A DNA stretch of 64,000 bases from Clostridia bacterium (GCA_017509785.1 JAFWOT010000028.1:62001-126000); one strand, 5' to 3'; positions 39,664 through 52,176 are shown, numbered from the stretch's first letter. Program-made: numbers and translations. Notes: a model not told the origin generated them from the sequence alone.

Positions 39664-40239
39664 ATGAAAAAGGATCTGGGTTTGGTGCAGGCGGTCTATC
39701 CCATGCCCGTTCTCATGGTGGCTGCCTATGATGAGAATGAAAAAATCAACGTAATGAACGTCGCTTGGGGGCAGATCTGCGACATGGACAAGATCATCCT
39801 CTTCATCGGAGAGGGCAAGAGGACGTGGCTCAACATAAAAGCAAGCGGCGCTTTCACCGTTGCGCTTGCCGATAAGGATCACATGGATGCGGCCGATTTC
39901 TTCGGGATCGCCTCCGGCAATAAGATCGACGACAAGTTCGAGCGCACCGGCTATCACGCGGTCAGGAGCGATAAGGTCCACGCCCCCATAATCGAGGAGT
40001 TCCCCGTTGTCATGGAGTGCGAGCTGCTCGAGTTCCTGCACACGGACTTTGTCGACGGCATAGTCGGCAGGATCGTAAACGTAAAGGCGGAGGAGGCCGT
40101 TCTCGACGAGAAGGGCAAGGTCGATCCCGTGAAGCTGAACGCTCTCATGTTCGATCAGTTCAGGAATGATTATTATCTTACCGGAGAGAAGGCGGGCAAG
40201 GCCTGGAACGCCGGTATGGAACTCATGAAAAAGCAATGA
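39664..40239 (+). CDS. flavin reductase (FMN-binding split-barrel) family protein
   Basis: 191 residues, FMN-binding split barrel. Starts MKKDLGLVQAVYPMPVLMVA; NVAWGQICDMDKIILFI and WLNIKASGAFTVAL form the flavin-binding strands, typical of the flavoredoxin/flavin reductase-like family in anaerobes. Probable electron carrier or FMN reductase in the cytoplasm. SD AAGGAAGG precedes the ATG. Independent of nifJ, which has its own promoter 100 bp later. Confidence 0.9.
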   Translation: MKKDLGLVQAVYPMPVLMVAAYDENEKINVMNVAWGQICDMDKIILFIGEGKRTWLNIKASGAFTVALADKDHMDAADFFGIASGNKIDDKFERTGYHAVRSDKVHAPIIEEFPVVMECELLEFLHTDFVDGIVGRIVNVKAEEAVLDEKGKVDPVKLNALMFDQFRNDYYLTGEKAGKAWNAGMELMKKQ

Positions 40240-40255
40240 GCTCTGCGATAAACAC

Positions 40256-40279
40256 GGGAGCGTCCCAACGGGCGCTCCC
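40256..40279 (+). terminator. possible terminator of the flavin reductase gene
   Basis: GGGAGCG / CGCTCCC stem with a 9-nt loop, followed by TTAAAATA. The T-run is poor. Confidence 0.45.
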
Positions 40280-40312
40280 TTAAAATATACTTTGATATAG
40301 GGAGAAACCGGC

Positions 40313-40341
40313 TTGTTTTTCCTTGTGCGAAAAGTTATAAT
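40313..40341 (+). promoter_or_regulatory. promoter of nifJ
   Basis: TTGTTT, 17-bp spacer, perfect TATAAT. The leader carries TGTTTGGTAAACA (40344-40356) directly followed by GCCATAATGGC (40357-40367), two small palindromes at the start site. Confidence 0.6.
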
Positions 40342-40363
40342 TGTGTTTGGTAAACAGCCATAA

Positions 40364-43930
<3,567 letters not shown>

Positions 43931-43962
43931 TTCGGAAGCGGACGTAATATGAGTTAAGCAAG

Positions 43963-43987
43963 GGCCCGCACAGGTTTGTGCGGGCCC
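43963..43987 (+). terminator. hairpin downstream of nifJ
   Basis: GGGCCCGCAC / GTGCGGGCCC stem, 6-nt loop, no T-tract; it abuts the REP-like element. Confidence 0.5.
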
Positions 43988-44082
43988 CTAACCAACGGGG
44001 ACGGTTCTCAATGGTTAGTAAATTCCCCTTGGATCAGCGGGAAGCAGCATACTAACCACTGAGAACCGTCCCCATTGGTTAG
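43988..44082. repeat. REP/BIME-like inverted repeat pair
   Basis: Arms 43988-44020 and 44050-44082 are 33 nt and inverted with 31 of 33 matches, 29 nt apart. Each arm is itself an imperfect palindrome bounded by CTAACCA and TGGTTAG with the core GGGGACGGTTCTCA. It ends 8 nt before the phzF SD. Looks like a mobile intergenic REP-type element rather than a terminator. Confidence 0.8.
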
Positions 44083-44101
44083 TTATTCAGGAGGCAATAA
44101 A

Positions 44102-44965
44102 ATGAATTACACTTCCGCCATAGTCGACGCGTTTACAAACGAACCCTATTCCGGCAACCCCGCCGGGGTGGTGTATCTGGGCGGGGATCCCTTCCCCGGG
44201 GAGGATATCTGCGTCAAAGCCGCCGCGGAGCTGAGGTTTTCGGAGACCGCGTTTATCAGGAAGCTCACCGAGACGGAGTACGCCGTGCGGTATTTCACTC
44301 CCGTGTGCGAGGCGGCTCTCTGCGGCCACGCGACGGTGGCGTCGTTCTCGTTCCTGCGGGAGAAGAAGCTCTGCGGGCTCGGGGATATGCTCGTGCATAC
44401 CAAGTCCGGCGATATCCGCGTAACGGTCGGGCGGGATTCCATCCGGCTCGACATGGCGGAGGCGCGCACGATAAAAGTCTTTTCGGGAGAGGAAGCGCGG
44501 GAATTATACCGCGCGTTCGGCCTTCCGGAGCGCGAAAAGGAGGCCGGGCTCTCCCCCGCCGCGGTCGGAGTCGGGCTTGACGATATCCTTCTGCCGGTCA
44601 AGGACGAAGCGGAGCTGAACGCCGCCAAGCAGGATGAGGCGGCCGTCTCGGAGCTTTCAAAGCGGCATAACGTCACGGGCGTGCATATGTTCTGCCTGAC
44701 GGAGGACGGCTTTGCCGCGCACTGCCGCAATTTCGCGCCGCTCTGCGGCATCCCGGAGGAGTGCGCGACGGGCACCTCGTCGGGTGCGCTCTGCCACTAT
44801 CTTGCCGAAAACGGGCTCGTCCCCGGGGACGGACCCGCCGCCTTCATGCAGGGCGAGGCGATGGGCCGCCCCTCGGTCATCACGGCGTATATCGAAAACG
44901 GCCGGGTGCGCGTCGGAGGTCCGGCGGCCGTCGTGATGGAAGGGAAAATTCAACTGACGGTTTAG
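44102..44965 (+). CDS. PhzF family isomerase/epimerase-like protein
   Basis: 287 residues. Diaminopimelate-epimerase-like fold: VDAFTNEPYSGNPAGVV, LRFSETAFI (the acidic residue that replaces one catalytic Cys), CEAALCGHATVASF, and ECATGTSSGALCHYL. PhzF itself isomerises DHHA in phenazine synthesis, but no phenazine genes are near, and most family members have unknown substrates. SD CAGGAGG is 8 nt before the ATG. Flanked by REP-like repeats on both sides, so it may have arrived separately from its neighbours. Confidence 0.9.
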   Translation: MNYTSAIVDAFTNEPYSGNPAGVVYLGGDPFPGEDICVKAAAELRFSETAFIRKLTETEYAVRYFTPVCEAALCGHATVASFSFLREKKLCGLGDMLVHTKSGDIRVTVGRDSIRLDMAEARTIKVFSGEEARELYRAFGLPEREKEAGLSPAAVGVGLDDILLPVKDEAELNAAKQDEAAVSELSKRHNVTGVHMFCLTEDGFAAHCRNFAPLCGIPEECATGTSSGALCHYLAENGLVPGDGPAAFMQGEAMGRPSVITAYIENGRVRVGGPAAVVMEGKIQLTV

Positions 44966-44997
44966 TTTAGAAGAAGATGAATAAAGCCTAATATGGC

Positions 44998-45034
44998 AAC
45001 TGACCACGGGGATAGTCCCCGTGGTCAGTTTTTT
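44998..45034. terminator. bidirectional-looking terminator after phzF
   Basis: Perfect 15-bp stem AACTGACCACGGGGA / TCCCCGTGGTCAGTT with loop TAG, then TTTT on the plus strand. Confidence 0.88.
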
Positions 45035-45043
45035 AAGAAGTTT

Positions 45044-45074
45044 GATGACAAAAAGAACCGTCCCTTTTGTCATC
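45044..45074. repeat. REP-like hairpin overlapping the anti-sigma gene stop
   Basis: GATGACAAAA / TTTTGTCATC arms around AGAACCGTCCC. It shares the core GGGACGGTTCT with the element at 43988-44082, and the minus-strand gene's TGA lies inside one arm. Confidence 0.7.
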
Positions 45075-46446
45075 CTATCGATGCGATCATATCGAGTATT
45101 TCCTCCGTCGTCACGCTGCCGTTCCAAGTGAGCTCGATATAAGCGCTGCCCGCGAGAAGGTAGGCGTTATAATCGGTATAGCCGTTTTCGGAATAGGCGC
45201 GTATGTTTTCCTCGGTAAACTCCGAGGCCGGCACGAACCATTTCGCCGCGGAGCCGTACTCGTTCACCACCGAGGATGCGCGGCCGAATTCCATCGAAAT
45301 ATAGGCGTTCCCACCCGCGCTTTGGCGGGAGAAGCTTATGTACATCTCGCGCGTGGAGAGCACCTCGCCCGTAGAATAATTGGCGTTGTAGCTTATCGAA
45401 GCGCCGTTCTCCCTGAATCCTTCGGGCATCCGCCCCGGCACGGCGCTGCCGAGCTCGGGATCGTTTTTAAGATCCTCATAGTTCTTGTAGAACGAGCGCG
45501 GGGGATCGACCTCCTCGCCCTGTTTATTCTTCATGAGCTCTATCACGGCTGAGACCGCGTCCCTATCCGCGCGGAACACGACCTCGTTGAACCCGTAGAC
45601 GCGCACGAGCCCATCCTCGCGCAGACCGATGCGGGCGAGCATGCCGCCGATATCGGCCCTGAGAAGGTATTCCTTCGTTACGCTCCTATTGAAGTAATCG
45701 AACGTGAGCGTTTCGGTATCGGAAACGGGATCGCCCCAAAGCAGGGGCTCCGAAGCGTCGAGCGCGTCGAGCAGAGCGGCGGTCTCCTCCGGGAACGCGC
45801 GGTCGAGCCTAAAATACCTTTTGTCCTCAACGGGGTCATACTCGCTGTCATAGCCGTATGTGAGCGACGTGAGCCTTTCGCGCAGGTGGTACCGCGTTTC
45901 GAACAGATCCGCGCCCGAGGTGAGCGTGATATCGTTGTCGTTCATGTAGATATTCAGCCCGTAGCCGGGATTGACCGAGCAGACCACGAACGAGGGATCG
46001 AAGCCCTTGACCTCGTAAATGACCTCGTCGATGTTGCCGCGCCCGGGCTCCCAATCCTGTAGCCGGTAGAAATTCTTTCTGTCCATACTAATGCTCCCGA
46101 GCTTATCGCCCTTTAAACCGCAGTCCGGCGGGAGCATGACCGTGTGGAGATAGATCCTTCCGTTGTAGTTGAAGCAGCCGACCGTGCTCGGATCAAAATC
46201 CCCCTCCGGCTCCTCGTATTCAGCCCTTGGGACATACACCTCCTTGACGGGGGCGGGCGCCTTACCCCTGCCGCCCATCATGACGCCGAACGCCGCGCCG
46301 CCCGCGACCAGAAGCAGCGCCGCCGCGGCGGGCAGCACCCACCTTGTAACGGCGGGCTTTTTCTTTTGGGGGATATCGGCCAAAGCAAGCGTTTCGTCGT
46401 TCACCATGTCGAGCGCGCTTAAAATATCAAAATCTTCCATATTCAT
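45070..46446 (-). CDS. single-pass membrane protein coupled to ECF sigma factor (putative anti-sigma factor)
   Basis: 458 residues. Short acidic cytoplasmic part with EDFDILSALDMVNDETLAL, one membrane segment (about 36-58, WVLPAAAALLLVAGGAAFGV), and a large extracellular domain of about 400 residues with no recognised family. The start at 46446 overlaps the sigma stop (ATGA); an ATG two codons later is also possible. Gene order sigma then membrane protein, together with this topology, is typical of an anti-sigma factor whose outer domain senses a signal. No zinc-binding HxxxCxxC motif is present. Confidence 0.75.
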   Translation of the reverse strand: MNMEDFDILSALDMVNDETLALADIPQKKKPAVTRWVLPAAAALLLVAGGAAFGVMMGGRGKAPAPVKEVYVPRAEYEEPEGDFDPSTVGCFNYNGRIYLHTVMLPPDCGLKGDKLGSISMDRKNFYRLQDWEPGRGNIDEVIYEVKGFDPSFVVCSVNPGYGLNIYMNDNDITLTSGADLFETRYHLRERLTSLTYGYDSEYDPVEDKRYFRLDRAFPEETAALLDALDASEPLLWGDPVSDTETLTFDYFNRSVTKEYLLRADIGGMLARIGLREDGLVRVYGFNEVVFRADRDAVSAVIELMKNKQGEEVDPPRSFYKNYEDLKNDPELGSAVPGRMPEGFRENGASISYNANYSTGEVLSTREMYISFSRQSAGGNAYISMEFGRASSVVNEYGSAAKWFVPASEFTEENIRAYSENGYTDYNAYLLAGSAYIELTWNGSVTTEEILDMIASIG

Positions 46447-47003
46447 ACCTCGTAACCGTTTTTTTCGAGGAGCTTCTTGAGCTCCTTCCGCGTTCTGTGG
46501 AGCAGCGTTTTGACCTTGGAGAGGGAAATCCCCCGCTTTTTCGCGATGGCTTCGACGCTTTCGAAATACCAATATCTCAATACGAAAACGCTCCGCTTCT
46601 CCTCGGAAAGCCCTTCAACGAAGCGCGCGATGAAGGCTTTCAGCTCGTTCCCCGCCGCCTCGTCCTCGACGCTCGCGGGCGAGGGTAAGCATTCCTCGAG
46701 CTCGTGCGTGAGCTCCACGATCGCCGCGCTGCGCTTATTTGCCCGCTCGGCTCTCATGCGCGATACGGCGGTGTTGCGCACTATGCGGCAAAGGTAGGGC
46801 AAAAGATACTCGTGCGGTTCGTTGGGCGGTATGCTGTTCCACGCCGTGAAGAGCGCGTCGGAAACGCATTCCTCGGCGATCCCGTTATCGCCCGTGATGT
46901 TTTTGGCCAGCGCCATGAGCCTTTCGCCGTATTTCTCCCTTGCAGAAGCCACCGCCGCCTCGTCGCGCGCGATAAAGCGCATCACTATCTCGCTGTCGGT
47001 CAT
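46443..47003 (-). CDS. ECF-type RNA polymerase sigma factor
   Basis: 186 residues starting MTDSEIVMRFIARDE, with AAAGGAG 6 nt upstream of the ATG at 47003. Region 2 (about 10-85) contains GDNGIAEECVSDALFTAWNSI and YLCRIVRNTAVSRMR; region 4 (about 120-180) contains SVFVLRYWYFESVEAIAKKRGISLSKVKTLLHRTR with a helix-turn-helix, read here in parts. It directs transcription in response to a signal sensed by the coupled membrane protein. A possible self-regulated promoter lies at 47038-47066. Confidence 0.92.
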   Translation of the reverse strand: MTDSEIVMRFIARDEAAVASAREKYGERLMALAKNITGDNGIAEECVSDALFTAWNSIPPNEPHEYLLPYLCRIVRNTAVSRMRAERANKRSAAIVELTHELEECLPSPASVEDEAAGNELKAFIARFVEGLSEEKRSVFVLRYWYFESVEAIAKKRGISLSKVKTLLHRTRKELKKLLEKNGYEV

Positions 47004-47037
47004 GATCTGCTCCTTTCGTTTGAAGGCCTTCACCCCT

Positions 47038-47066
47038 ATAAGCGCAAAACAAACGGTTTAGGTTAC
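47038..47066 (-). promoter_or_regulatory. candidate ECF-type autoregulated promoter
   Basis: GTAACC, 16-bp spacer, CGCTTA on the minus strand upstream of the ECF sigma gene. It resembles the AAC-bearing -35 and CG-starting -10 typical of ECF promoters. Confidence 0.35.
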
Positions 47067-47098
47067 AAAAAAGGGCGTTTCCTTTTTGGGAACGCCCG
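47067..47098 (-). terminator. intrinsic terminator of the heat-shock operon
   Basis: GGGCGTTCC / GGAAACGCCC stem, then six T on the minus strand, immediately after dnaJ. Confidence 0.85.
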
Positions 47099-47104
47099 TT
47101 TTGA

Positions 47105-48256
47105 TCATTTGAACAGCCCCCTCTTTTTGGGCTTTGTCTTCTGGGCGCCGCCGTCGCCCATCTCCTCGGCAAGCTTCACGACGAGCTCGCGCTCCTTCTC
47201 TGTGAGCTTCTTGGGAATGCCGACGGTGACGTTGACGTACATATCGCCCTTCTCCTGTGAATTGAGCTTCTGTATGCCGAAGCCCTTCATGCGGAAGGTC
47301 TTCTGCGCGGGAGTGCCCTCGGGAACGGTGAGCTTCACGTCCTTATCGAGGGTGGGGACGTTGACGGAGCCGCCGAGCATAGCGGTCGTGACGGGGATCT
47401 CGATGTTCTGATGGATGTCCGCGCCGTCCCTTATGAAGCGCTTATGGGGCTTTACGCGGATGGAGATATGCAGGTCGCCCTTGGGGCCGCCGTTCACGCC
47501 GTCGTCGCCCGCGCCGGAAACGCGGATGGTCTGCCCGTCGTCTATGCCGGCGGGGATCTTTATCTTGCGCTTCACGTAATTGCGCGTCCTGCCGCTTCCG
47601 CCGCAGGATTTGCAGGGATCCTTGACTATCCTGCCCGTGCCGCCGCAGGCGGAACAGGGCGCGGTGGTCTGCATGGAGCCCAATATGGTATTCTGCACCC
47701 TCGTGACAGTCCCCCTGCCGCCGCAGGTGGGGCAGGTCTGGGGCTGGGTGCCGGGCGCCGCGCCGGAGCCTCCGCACTCGGAGCAGTTCTCCTCGCGCCT
47801 GTACTGGACTTCCTTTTCACAGCCGAAAGCGGCTTCCTCGAACGAAATGGTGAGATTCTGCCTCAGATTCTCTCCGCGCATCGGCGCGTTGGGGTTGGCC
47901 CTTGAGGAGCCTCCGCCTCCGAAGAAATCGCTGAATATGTCGCCGAAGCCGCCGAACCCGCTCGACCCGCCGAAGCCGCCGAAGCCCGACCAGCCGTAGG
48001 AGCCGCCGCCTCCGCCCGCGGTGGGATCGAACGCCGCGTGACCGAACTGATCGTACTTGGCGCGCTTGTCCGCGTTGGAGAGGACCTCGTACGCCTCGTT
48101 GACCTCCTTGAATTTGGCTTCCGCCTCCTTATCGTTGGGATGAAGATCGGGATGATACTGCTTCGCCATCCTGCGGAATGCGGATTTTATCTCATCGTCG
48201 CTCGCCGTCTTCGATACGCCGAGGACCTCGTAATAATCTCTCTTGTTCTCTGCCAT
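47105..48256 (-). CDS. dnaJ: chaperone protein DnaJ
   Basis: 383 residues. Hsp40 co-chaperone that delivers substrates to DnaK and stimulates its ATPase. J domain (1-70) with YHPDLHPND (HPD motif), Gly/Phe region (75-130), four CxxCxGxG zinc repeats ([32 protein letters not shown]), and the C-terminal client-binding domains. ATG at 48256 follows GGGAGGT. Last gene of hrcA-grpE-dnaK-dnaJ. Confidence 0.98.
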   Translation of the reverse strand: MAENKRDYYEVLGVSKTASDDEIKSAFRRMAKQYHPDLHPNDKEAEAKFKEVNEAYEVLSNADKRAKYDQFGHAAFDPTAGGGGGSYGWSGFGGFGGSSGFGGFGDIFSDFFGGGGSSRANPNAPMRGENLRQNLTISFEEAAFGCEKEVQYRREENCSECGGSGAAPGTQPQTCPTCGGRGTVTRVQNTILGSMQTTAPCSACGGTGRIVKDPCKSCGGSGRTRNYVKRKIKIPAGIDDGQTIRVSGAGDDGVNGGPKGDLHISIRVKPHKRFIRDGADIHQNIEIPVTTAMLGGSVNVPTLDKDVKLTVPEGTPAQKTFRMKGFGIQKLNSQEKGDMYVNVTVGIPKKLTEKERELVVKLAEEMGDGGAQKTKPKKRGLFK

Positions 48257-48298
48257 AATAACCTCCCGTTGGCGGCAGGGCGCGAGCGCCCGCCGCGT

Positions 48299-48357
48299 GA
48301 TGAATACCGAAGAATGAATACTTCTCCCGGGCAATACCCATTATTCGATATTCATTT
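48299..48357. repeat. imperfect inverted repeat between dnaJ and dnaK
   Basis: About 17-nt arms GATGAATACCGAAGAAT and ATTATTCGATATTCATT (13 of 17 pair), 25 nt apart. Possibly a degenerate intergenic element. Confidence 0.4.
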
Positions 48358-48365
48358 CTCCAAAC

Positions 48366-48402
48366 GCCCTTTGGCGGAGGGGATACCCCTCCGCCAAAGG
48401 GC
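48366..48402. other. perfect 17-bp palindrome between dnaK and dnaJ
   Basis: GCCCTTTGGCGGAGGGG / CCCCTCCGCCAAAGGGC with a 3-nt loop, 14 bp after the dnaK stop. No T-tract, so it may limit read-through into dnaJ or protect the dnaK 3' end. Confidence 0.8.
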
Positions 48403-48416
48403 AAGCCTGTTTATGA

Positions 48417-50273
48417 TCAGTTCTTCTTATCGTCGTCCACGACTTCGTAATCAGCGTCGACAACGCCGTCGTCGGGCTGCTGCTGGGGCTGCTCGTAGCC
48501 GTAGTTCGCGCCGGGCTGTGCGCCGGCGGCCTGCTGAGCCTGAGCCTCCTGCTGATAGACCCTGCCGAACACGTCGTAGGAGACCTCGGTCAGCTTCTCG
48601 GTGGCGTTCCTGATGGTATCGACGTCGCCGCCGGAGACCGCGTTCTTCACGTTCTCGATCTCGGCGTTGATCTTCGACTTGTCGGCGTCGTTGATCTTTT
48701 CGCCCATCTCCTTCATGGACTTCTCGGTCGCGGCGATCATGGAATCGGCGTGGTTCTTGACCTCGACCTCCTCCTTGTGCTTCTTATCCTCCGCGGCGAA
48801 CTGCTCCGCCTCGCGGACGGCCTTCTGGATATCTTCCTCGGAGAGGTTGGTGGAGGCGGTGATGGTGACCTTCTGCTCGTTGCCGGTGCCGAGATCCTTC
48901 GCGGAGACGTTGACTATGCCGTTGCCGTCGATATCGAAGGTGACCTCGATCTGAGGTACTCCGCGGGGAGCGGGCGCGATACCGGTGAGCTGGAAGCGGC
49001 CGAGGGTCTTATTGTATTGAGCCATCTCGCGCTCGCCTTGGAGGACGTGGATCTCAACGGAGGTCTGCCCGTCGGCGGCGGTGGAGAAGATCTGCTTCTT
49101 CTGCACGGGGATGGTGGTGTTGCGGTCGATGAGGCGGGTGAATACGCCGCCGAGGGTCTCGATGCCGAGGGACAGGGGCGTTACGTCGAGAAGGAGGATA
49201 TCCTTCACTTCGCCGCCGAGGATACCGCCCTGGATGGCGGCGCCTACGGCTACGCACTCATCGGGGTTGATGCCCTTGAAGGGCTCCTTGCCGGTGACCT
49301 TCTTGACGAGCTCCTGCACGCAGGGGATACGGCTGGAGCCGCCGACGAGGATGACCTTGTCGATCTGGCCGGTCTTGAGGTTGGCGTCGCGCAGAGCCTG
49401 CTCCATGCAGACGCGGGTCTTGTCGATGAGGTCGGCGATGAGCTCCTCGAACTTCGCCCTGGTGATGTTCATGTCGATATGCTTGGGGCCGGTGGCGTCA
49501 GCCGTGATGAAGGGCAGGTTGACGTTGGTGGTGAGGGTGGCGGAGAGCTCGATCTTCGCCTTCTCGGCGGCGTCCATGAGGCGCTGCTTCGCGATGCGGT
49601 CGTTGCGGAGATCGATGCCGTTGTTGCGCTTGAAGTCCTCGGCGATGTAATCCATGAGGCGCTTATCGAAATCGTCGCCGCCCAGACGGTTGTTGCCGTT
49701 GGTGGCAAGGACCTCGAAGACGCCGTCGCCGATGTCGAGGAGGGATACGTCGAACGTGCCGCCGCCGAGATCGTAAACGAGGATCTTCTGGCGGTGCTCC
49801 TTATCCACGCCGTAGGCGAGGGAAGCCGCCGTCGGCTCGTTGATTATGCGCTTTACGTCGAGACCCGCGATGCGGCCGGCGTCCTTCGTCGCCTGACGCT
49901 GGGAATCGGAGAAGTACGCGGGAACGGTGATGACCGCCTCGGTGACCTTCTCGCCGAGATAAGCCTCCGCGTCCTGCTTGAGCTTCTGCAGGATCATAGC
50001 GGAGATCTCCTGAGGAGTATAGGACTTACCCTCGATGGTGCGCTTATAGTCGGAGCCCATCTCACGCTTGATGGACGAAACGGTGTTGTCGGGGTTGGTG
50101 ATGGCCTGACGCTTTGCGACCTGACCGACCATGCGCTCGCCGTTTTTGAAGGCGACGACGGACGGGGTGGTGTTTGCGCCCTCGGCGTTGGGGATGACTT
50201 TGGGCTGACCGCCCTCAAGCACTGCTACACAGGAATTGGTGGTTCCAAGATCGATACCGATTATCTTACTCAT
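48417..50273 (-). CDS. dnaK: molecular chaperone DnaK (Hsp70)
   Basis: 618 residues. ATPase domain (1-360) with [34 protein letters not shown] and [14 protein letters not shown]; substrate domain with [20 protein letters not shown]; and a C-terminal lid ending in a Gln/Pro-rich tail and acidic DDDKKN. Full length for Gram-positive DnaK. Codon bias is strong. Cotranscribed with grpE (61-bp gap) and dnaJ. Confidence 0.99.
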   Translation of the reverse strand: MSKIIGIDLGTTNSCVAVLEGGQPKVIPNAEGANTTPSVVAFKNGERMVGQVAKRQAITNPDNTVSSIKREMGSDYKRTIEGKSYTPQEISAMILQKLKQDAEAYLGEKVTEAVITVPAYFSDSQRQATKDAGRIAGLDVKRIINEPTAASLAYGVDKEHRQKILVYDLGGGTFDVSLLDIGDGVFEVLATNGNNRLGGDDFDKRLMDYIAEDFKRNNGIDLRNDRIAKQRLMDAAEKAKIELSATLTTNVNLPFITADATGPKHIDMNITRAKFEELIADLIDKTRVCMEQALRDANLKTGQIDKVILVGGSSRIPCVQELVKKVTGKEPFKGINPDECVAVGAAIQGGILGGEVKDILLLDVTPLSLGIETLGGVFTRLIDRNTTIPVQKKQIFSTAADGQTSVEIHVLQGEREMAQYNKTLGRFQLTGIAPAPRGVPQIEVTFDIDGNGIVNVSAKDLGTGNEQKVTITASTNLSEEDIQKAVREAEQFAAEDKKHKEEVEVKNHADSMIAATEKSMKEMGEKINDADKSKINAEIENVKNAVSGGDVDTIRNATEKLTEVSYDVFGRVYQQEAQAQQAAGAQPGANYGYEQPQQQPDDGVVDADYEVVDDDKKN

Positions 50274-50334
50274 ATTATTTATCCTCCATTTGATTATGTT
50301 CTTTATCTATTTTGACCCTTTCGGGATATTGCCT

Positions 50335-50991
50335 TTACTCGTTGACTTTTACCATGGCGTAACGGACTATCTTCCCCTTGACGCGCCAGCCCTTCTGAAG
50401 GACGGCCGTTATCTCGTTCGAGGGGACGCCCTCGATATTGTCCTTCATAACGGCGTCGTGCAGTTTCGGGTCGAACTGGCCCTTCGCCTCGAGCTCCTCC
50501 GCCCCGCATTTTTCGAGGGCGGAAACGAACTGCTTCGCAATGTTGCGGATCCCCGCCGCGAAGGGATCGTCGGGCGCGTTCTCAAGGGCGCGGTCGAAAT
50601 TATCGAGCACCGGGAGCAGGTTCTTGACCGTCTCCCTCACGCCGTCGTCGCGGCTGTCCGCCGCTATCTGGGCGTTGCGCTTGCGGTAGTTTTCAAATTC
50701 CGCCTGCAGCCTCTGCGCCTGGCGGATCGCGTCGTCGCGCTCATCCTGCAGCTTATCGAGCTTCGCCTTGAGGGCTTTTGCTTCCTCCGCCGTCAGGGTC
50801 ATGCCGCCGGCTTCCTCCCCGGCGGGAGCATCTTCGGTGGTCTCCGCGGGTTCCGCCGCGGGTGCTGCCTCGTTCGCAAGACCTGCCTCGTTCACAGGCT
50901 CCGCCGTCTCGTTGAGCTCGGTCTCGGGTGCGGGGTTCTCATTCATCTGCTTTGCCATCTGTTTCTTATTCCTTCTATATTTTTTTGACAT
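50335..50991 (-). CDS. grpE: nucleotide exchange factor GrpE
   Basis: 218 residues: basic start MSKKYRRNKKQMAKQ, acidic Ala/Glu-rich region (about 18-65), coiled coil (about 65-120, LKAKLDKLQDERDDAIRQAQ), and the C-terminal beta domain around VLQKGWRVKGKIVRYAMVKV, the family signature. Releases ADP from DnaK. The start could also be Met12, which has AAGGA upstream. 20 bp after hrcA. Confidence 0.96.
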   Translation of the reverse strand: MSKKYRRNKKQMAKQMNENPAPETELNETAEPVNEAGLANEAAPAAEPAETTEDAPAGEEAGGMTLTAEEAKALKAKLDKLQDERDDAIRQAQRLQAEFENYRKRNAQIAADSRDDGVRETVKNLLPVLDNFDRALENAPDDPFAAGIRNIAKQFVSALEKCGAEELEAKGQFDPKLHDAVMKDNIEGVPSNEITAVLQKGWRVKGKIVRYAMVKVNE

Positions 50992-51011
50992 TTGCGCTCG
51001 CGCTCCTTAGG

Positions 51012-52058
51012 CTATTTCAGCAGCTTGCTCAATATGTCGCTCAGGCTGCTGCTCATGTATTTGAGTATCGCCATTACCTTGCCGTAATCCATCCTCGTGG
51101 GGCCGACAACGCCCATCGAGCCGATATTCTTTCCTCCCGCCTTATAGGTGACGGTGACTACGGAGCAATCCTTCATATCGGGGTTATCGTTCTCCGTGCC
51201 GATCCTGACGCTCATCTCCACGTCGGAGGAATCCGTCAGCACCTTCTGGAGATAGCTGCCCGTTTCGACCTCCGCCAGGAACTGCCTCGCCTTGGCGGTA
51301 TCGGAATACTCCGGGTAATCAAGTATGTTGGAAGCGCCGACGACCTCGACGTCCGTCTCGGACATGCTGCGCTCGATATCCTCTATCATCTCGCAGACGG
51401 CGTCCGCCTGCTCGCCGACCTCCGCCCTTATGGAGGGGAGTACGGATTCGACCGCCTCGTTGAGGCGGTGCCCGTCGAGCTTCGCCGTGATGAGCTTCGA
51501 GATCTTTTCGATATCGTCGGGCGAAAGGCTCTTGGGGATCTTTATCATCGCGTTCTTCGTGACGCCCGTATTCGTGACGACGACCGCCATCGCGCTCCCT
51601 TCGGAGACGGGTATCAGCGAAACGCGCTTGACCTTCATCGAGGAGAGCTGCGGCACGAGCACCATGGAGGTGTAATTGGTCATATCGGAAAGCACCCTTG
51701 CGGTCTGCCTTATGACCTCGCCCACCTCATGAACCCTCGTATCGAGGTGCTTTTTGATGTAATCGGCCTCGTCGTCGGTGAGCTTTGCGGAATCCATGAG
51801 GTGATTGACGTAGAGCCTGTAAGCCTTTTCGGAGGGGATGCGCCCCGCCGAGGTGTGAGGCTGCTCGAGGAAGCCGAGCTCCGTCAGATCGCTCATCTCG
51901 TTCCTTATCGTCGCGGGAGAAAGCCCCATGTCGCTCCGCTTCGATACCGTGCGGCTCCCTACCGGGGAGGCGGTCATGATATAGTCGTCGACTATCGCCT
52001 GCAATATGCGCATCTTGCGGATATCCAGCAGGCTCGTATTATCGCTCACGTCCGTCAC
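51012..52058 (-). CDS. hrcA: heat-inducible transcription repressor HrcA
   Basis: 348 residues. N-terminal winged helix (LDIRKMRILQAIVDDYIMTA, VGSRTVSKRSDMGLSPATIRNEM), then a GAF-like dimerisation domain ending VVGPTRMDYGKVMAILKYMS. Binds CIRCE and represses this operon; activity depends on GroEL in known systems. CIRCE lies 20-46 bp upstream of its start, so it represses itself. Confidence 0.98.
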   Translation of the reverse strand: MTDVSDNTSLLDIRKMRILQAIVDDYIMTASPVGSRTVSKRSDMGLSPATIRNEMSDLTELGFLEQPHTSAGRIPSEKAYRLYVNHLMDSAKLTDDEADYIKKHLDTRVHEVGEVIRQTARVLSDMTNYTSMVLVPQLSSMKVKRVSLIPVSEGSAMAVVVTNTGVTKNAMIKIPKSLSPDDIEKISKLITAKLDGHRLNEAVESVLPSIRAEVGEQADAVCEMIEDIERSMSETDVEVVGASNILDYPEYSDTAKARQFLAEVETGSYLQKVLTDSSDVEMSVRIGTENDNPDMKDCSVVTVTYKAGGKNIGSMGVVGPTRMDYGKVMAILKYMSSSLSDILSKLLK

Positions 52059-52077
52059 TCCTTTCTCCTTGGTGTTG

Positions 52078-52104
52078 TTAGCACTCGTTCCCCTTGAGTG
52101 CTAA
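52078..52104. promoter_or_regulatory. CIRCE operator
   Basis: Perfect TTAGCACTC-N9-GAGTGCTAA, the HrcA binding site. A further half-site GAGTGCTA (52113-52120, minus-strand orientation) overlaps the -10 box just upstream. Confidence 0.98.
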
Positions 52105-52108
52105 CAGT

Positions 52109-52137
52109 ATAATAGCACTCCTCGGCTATTATGTCAA
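52109..52137 (-). promoter_or_regulatory. sigma-A promoter of the hrcA operon
   Basis: Perfect TTGACA, 17-bp spacer, TATTAT; CIRCE starts 4 bp downstream of the -10. Confidence 0.9.
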
Positions 52138-52176
52138 CAGTTCGACGGGAGAATTCGGAATATATTTTTGCGGACG

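Noticed and set aside
44102..44965. phenazine biosynthesis cluster
   Set aside because: Only a PhzF-family protein is present; none of the other phz genes lie nearby, and the family is broad.
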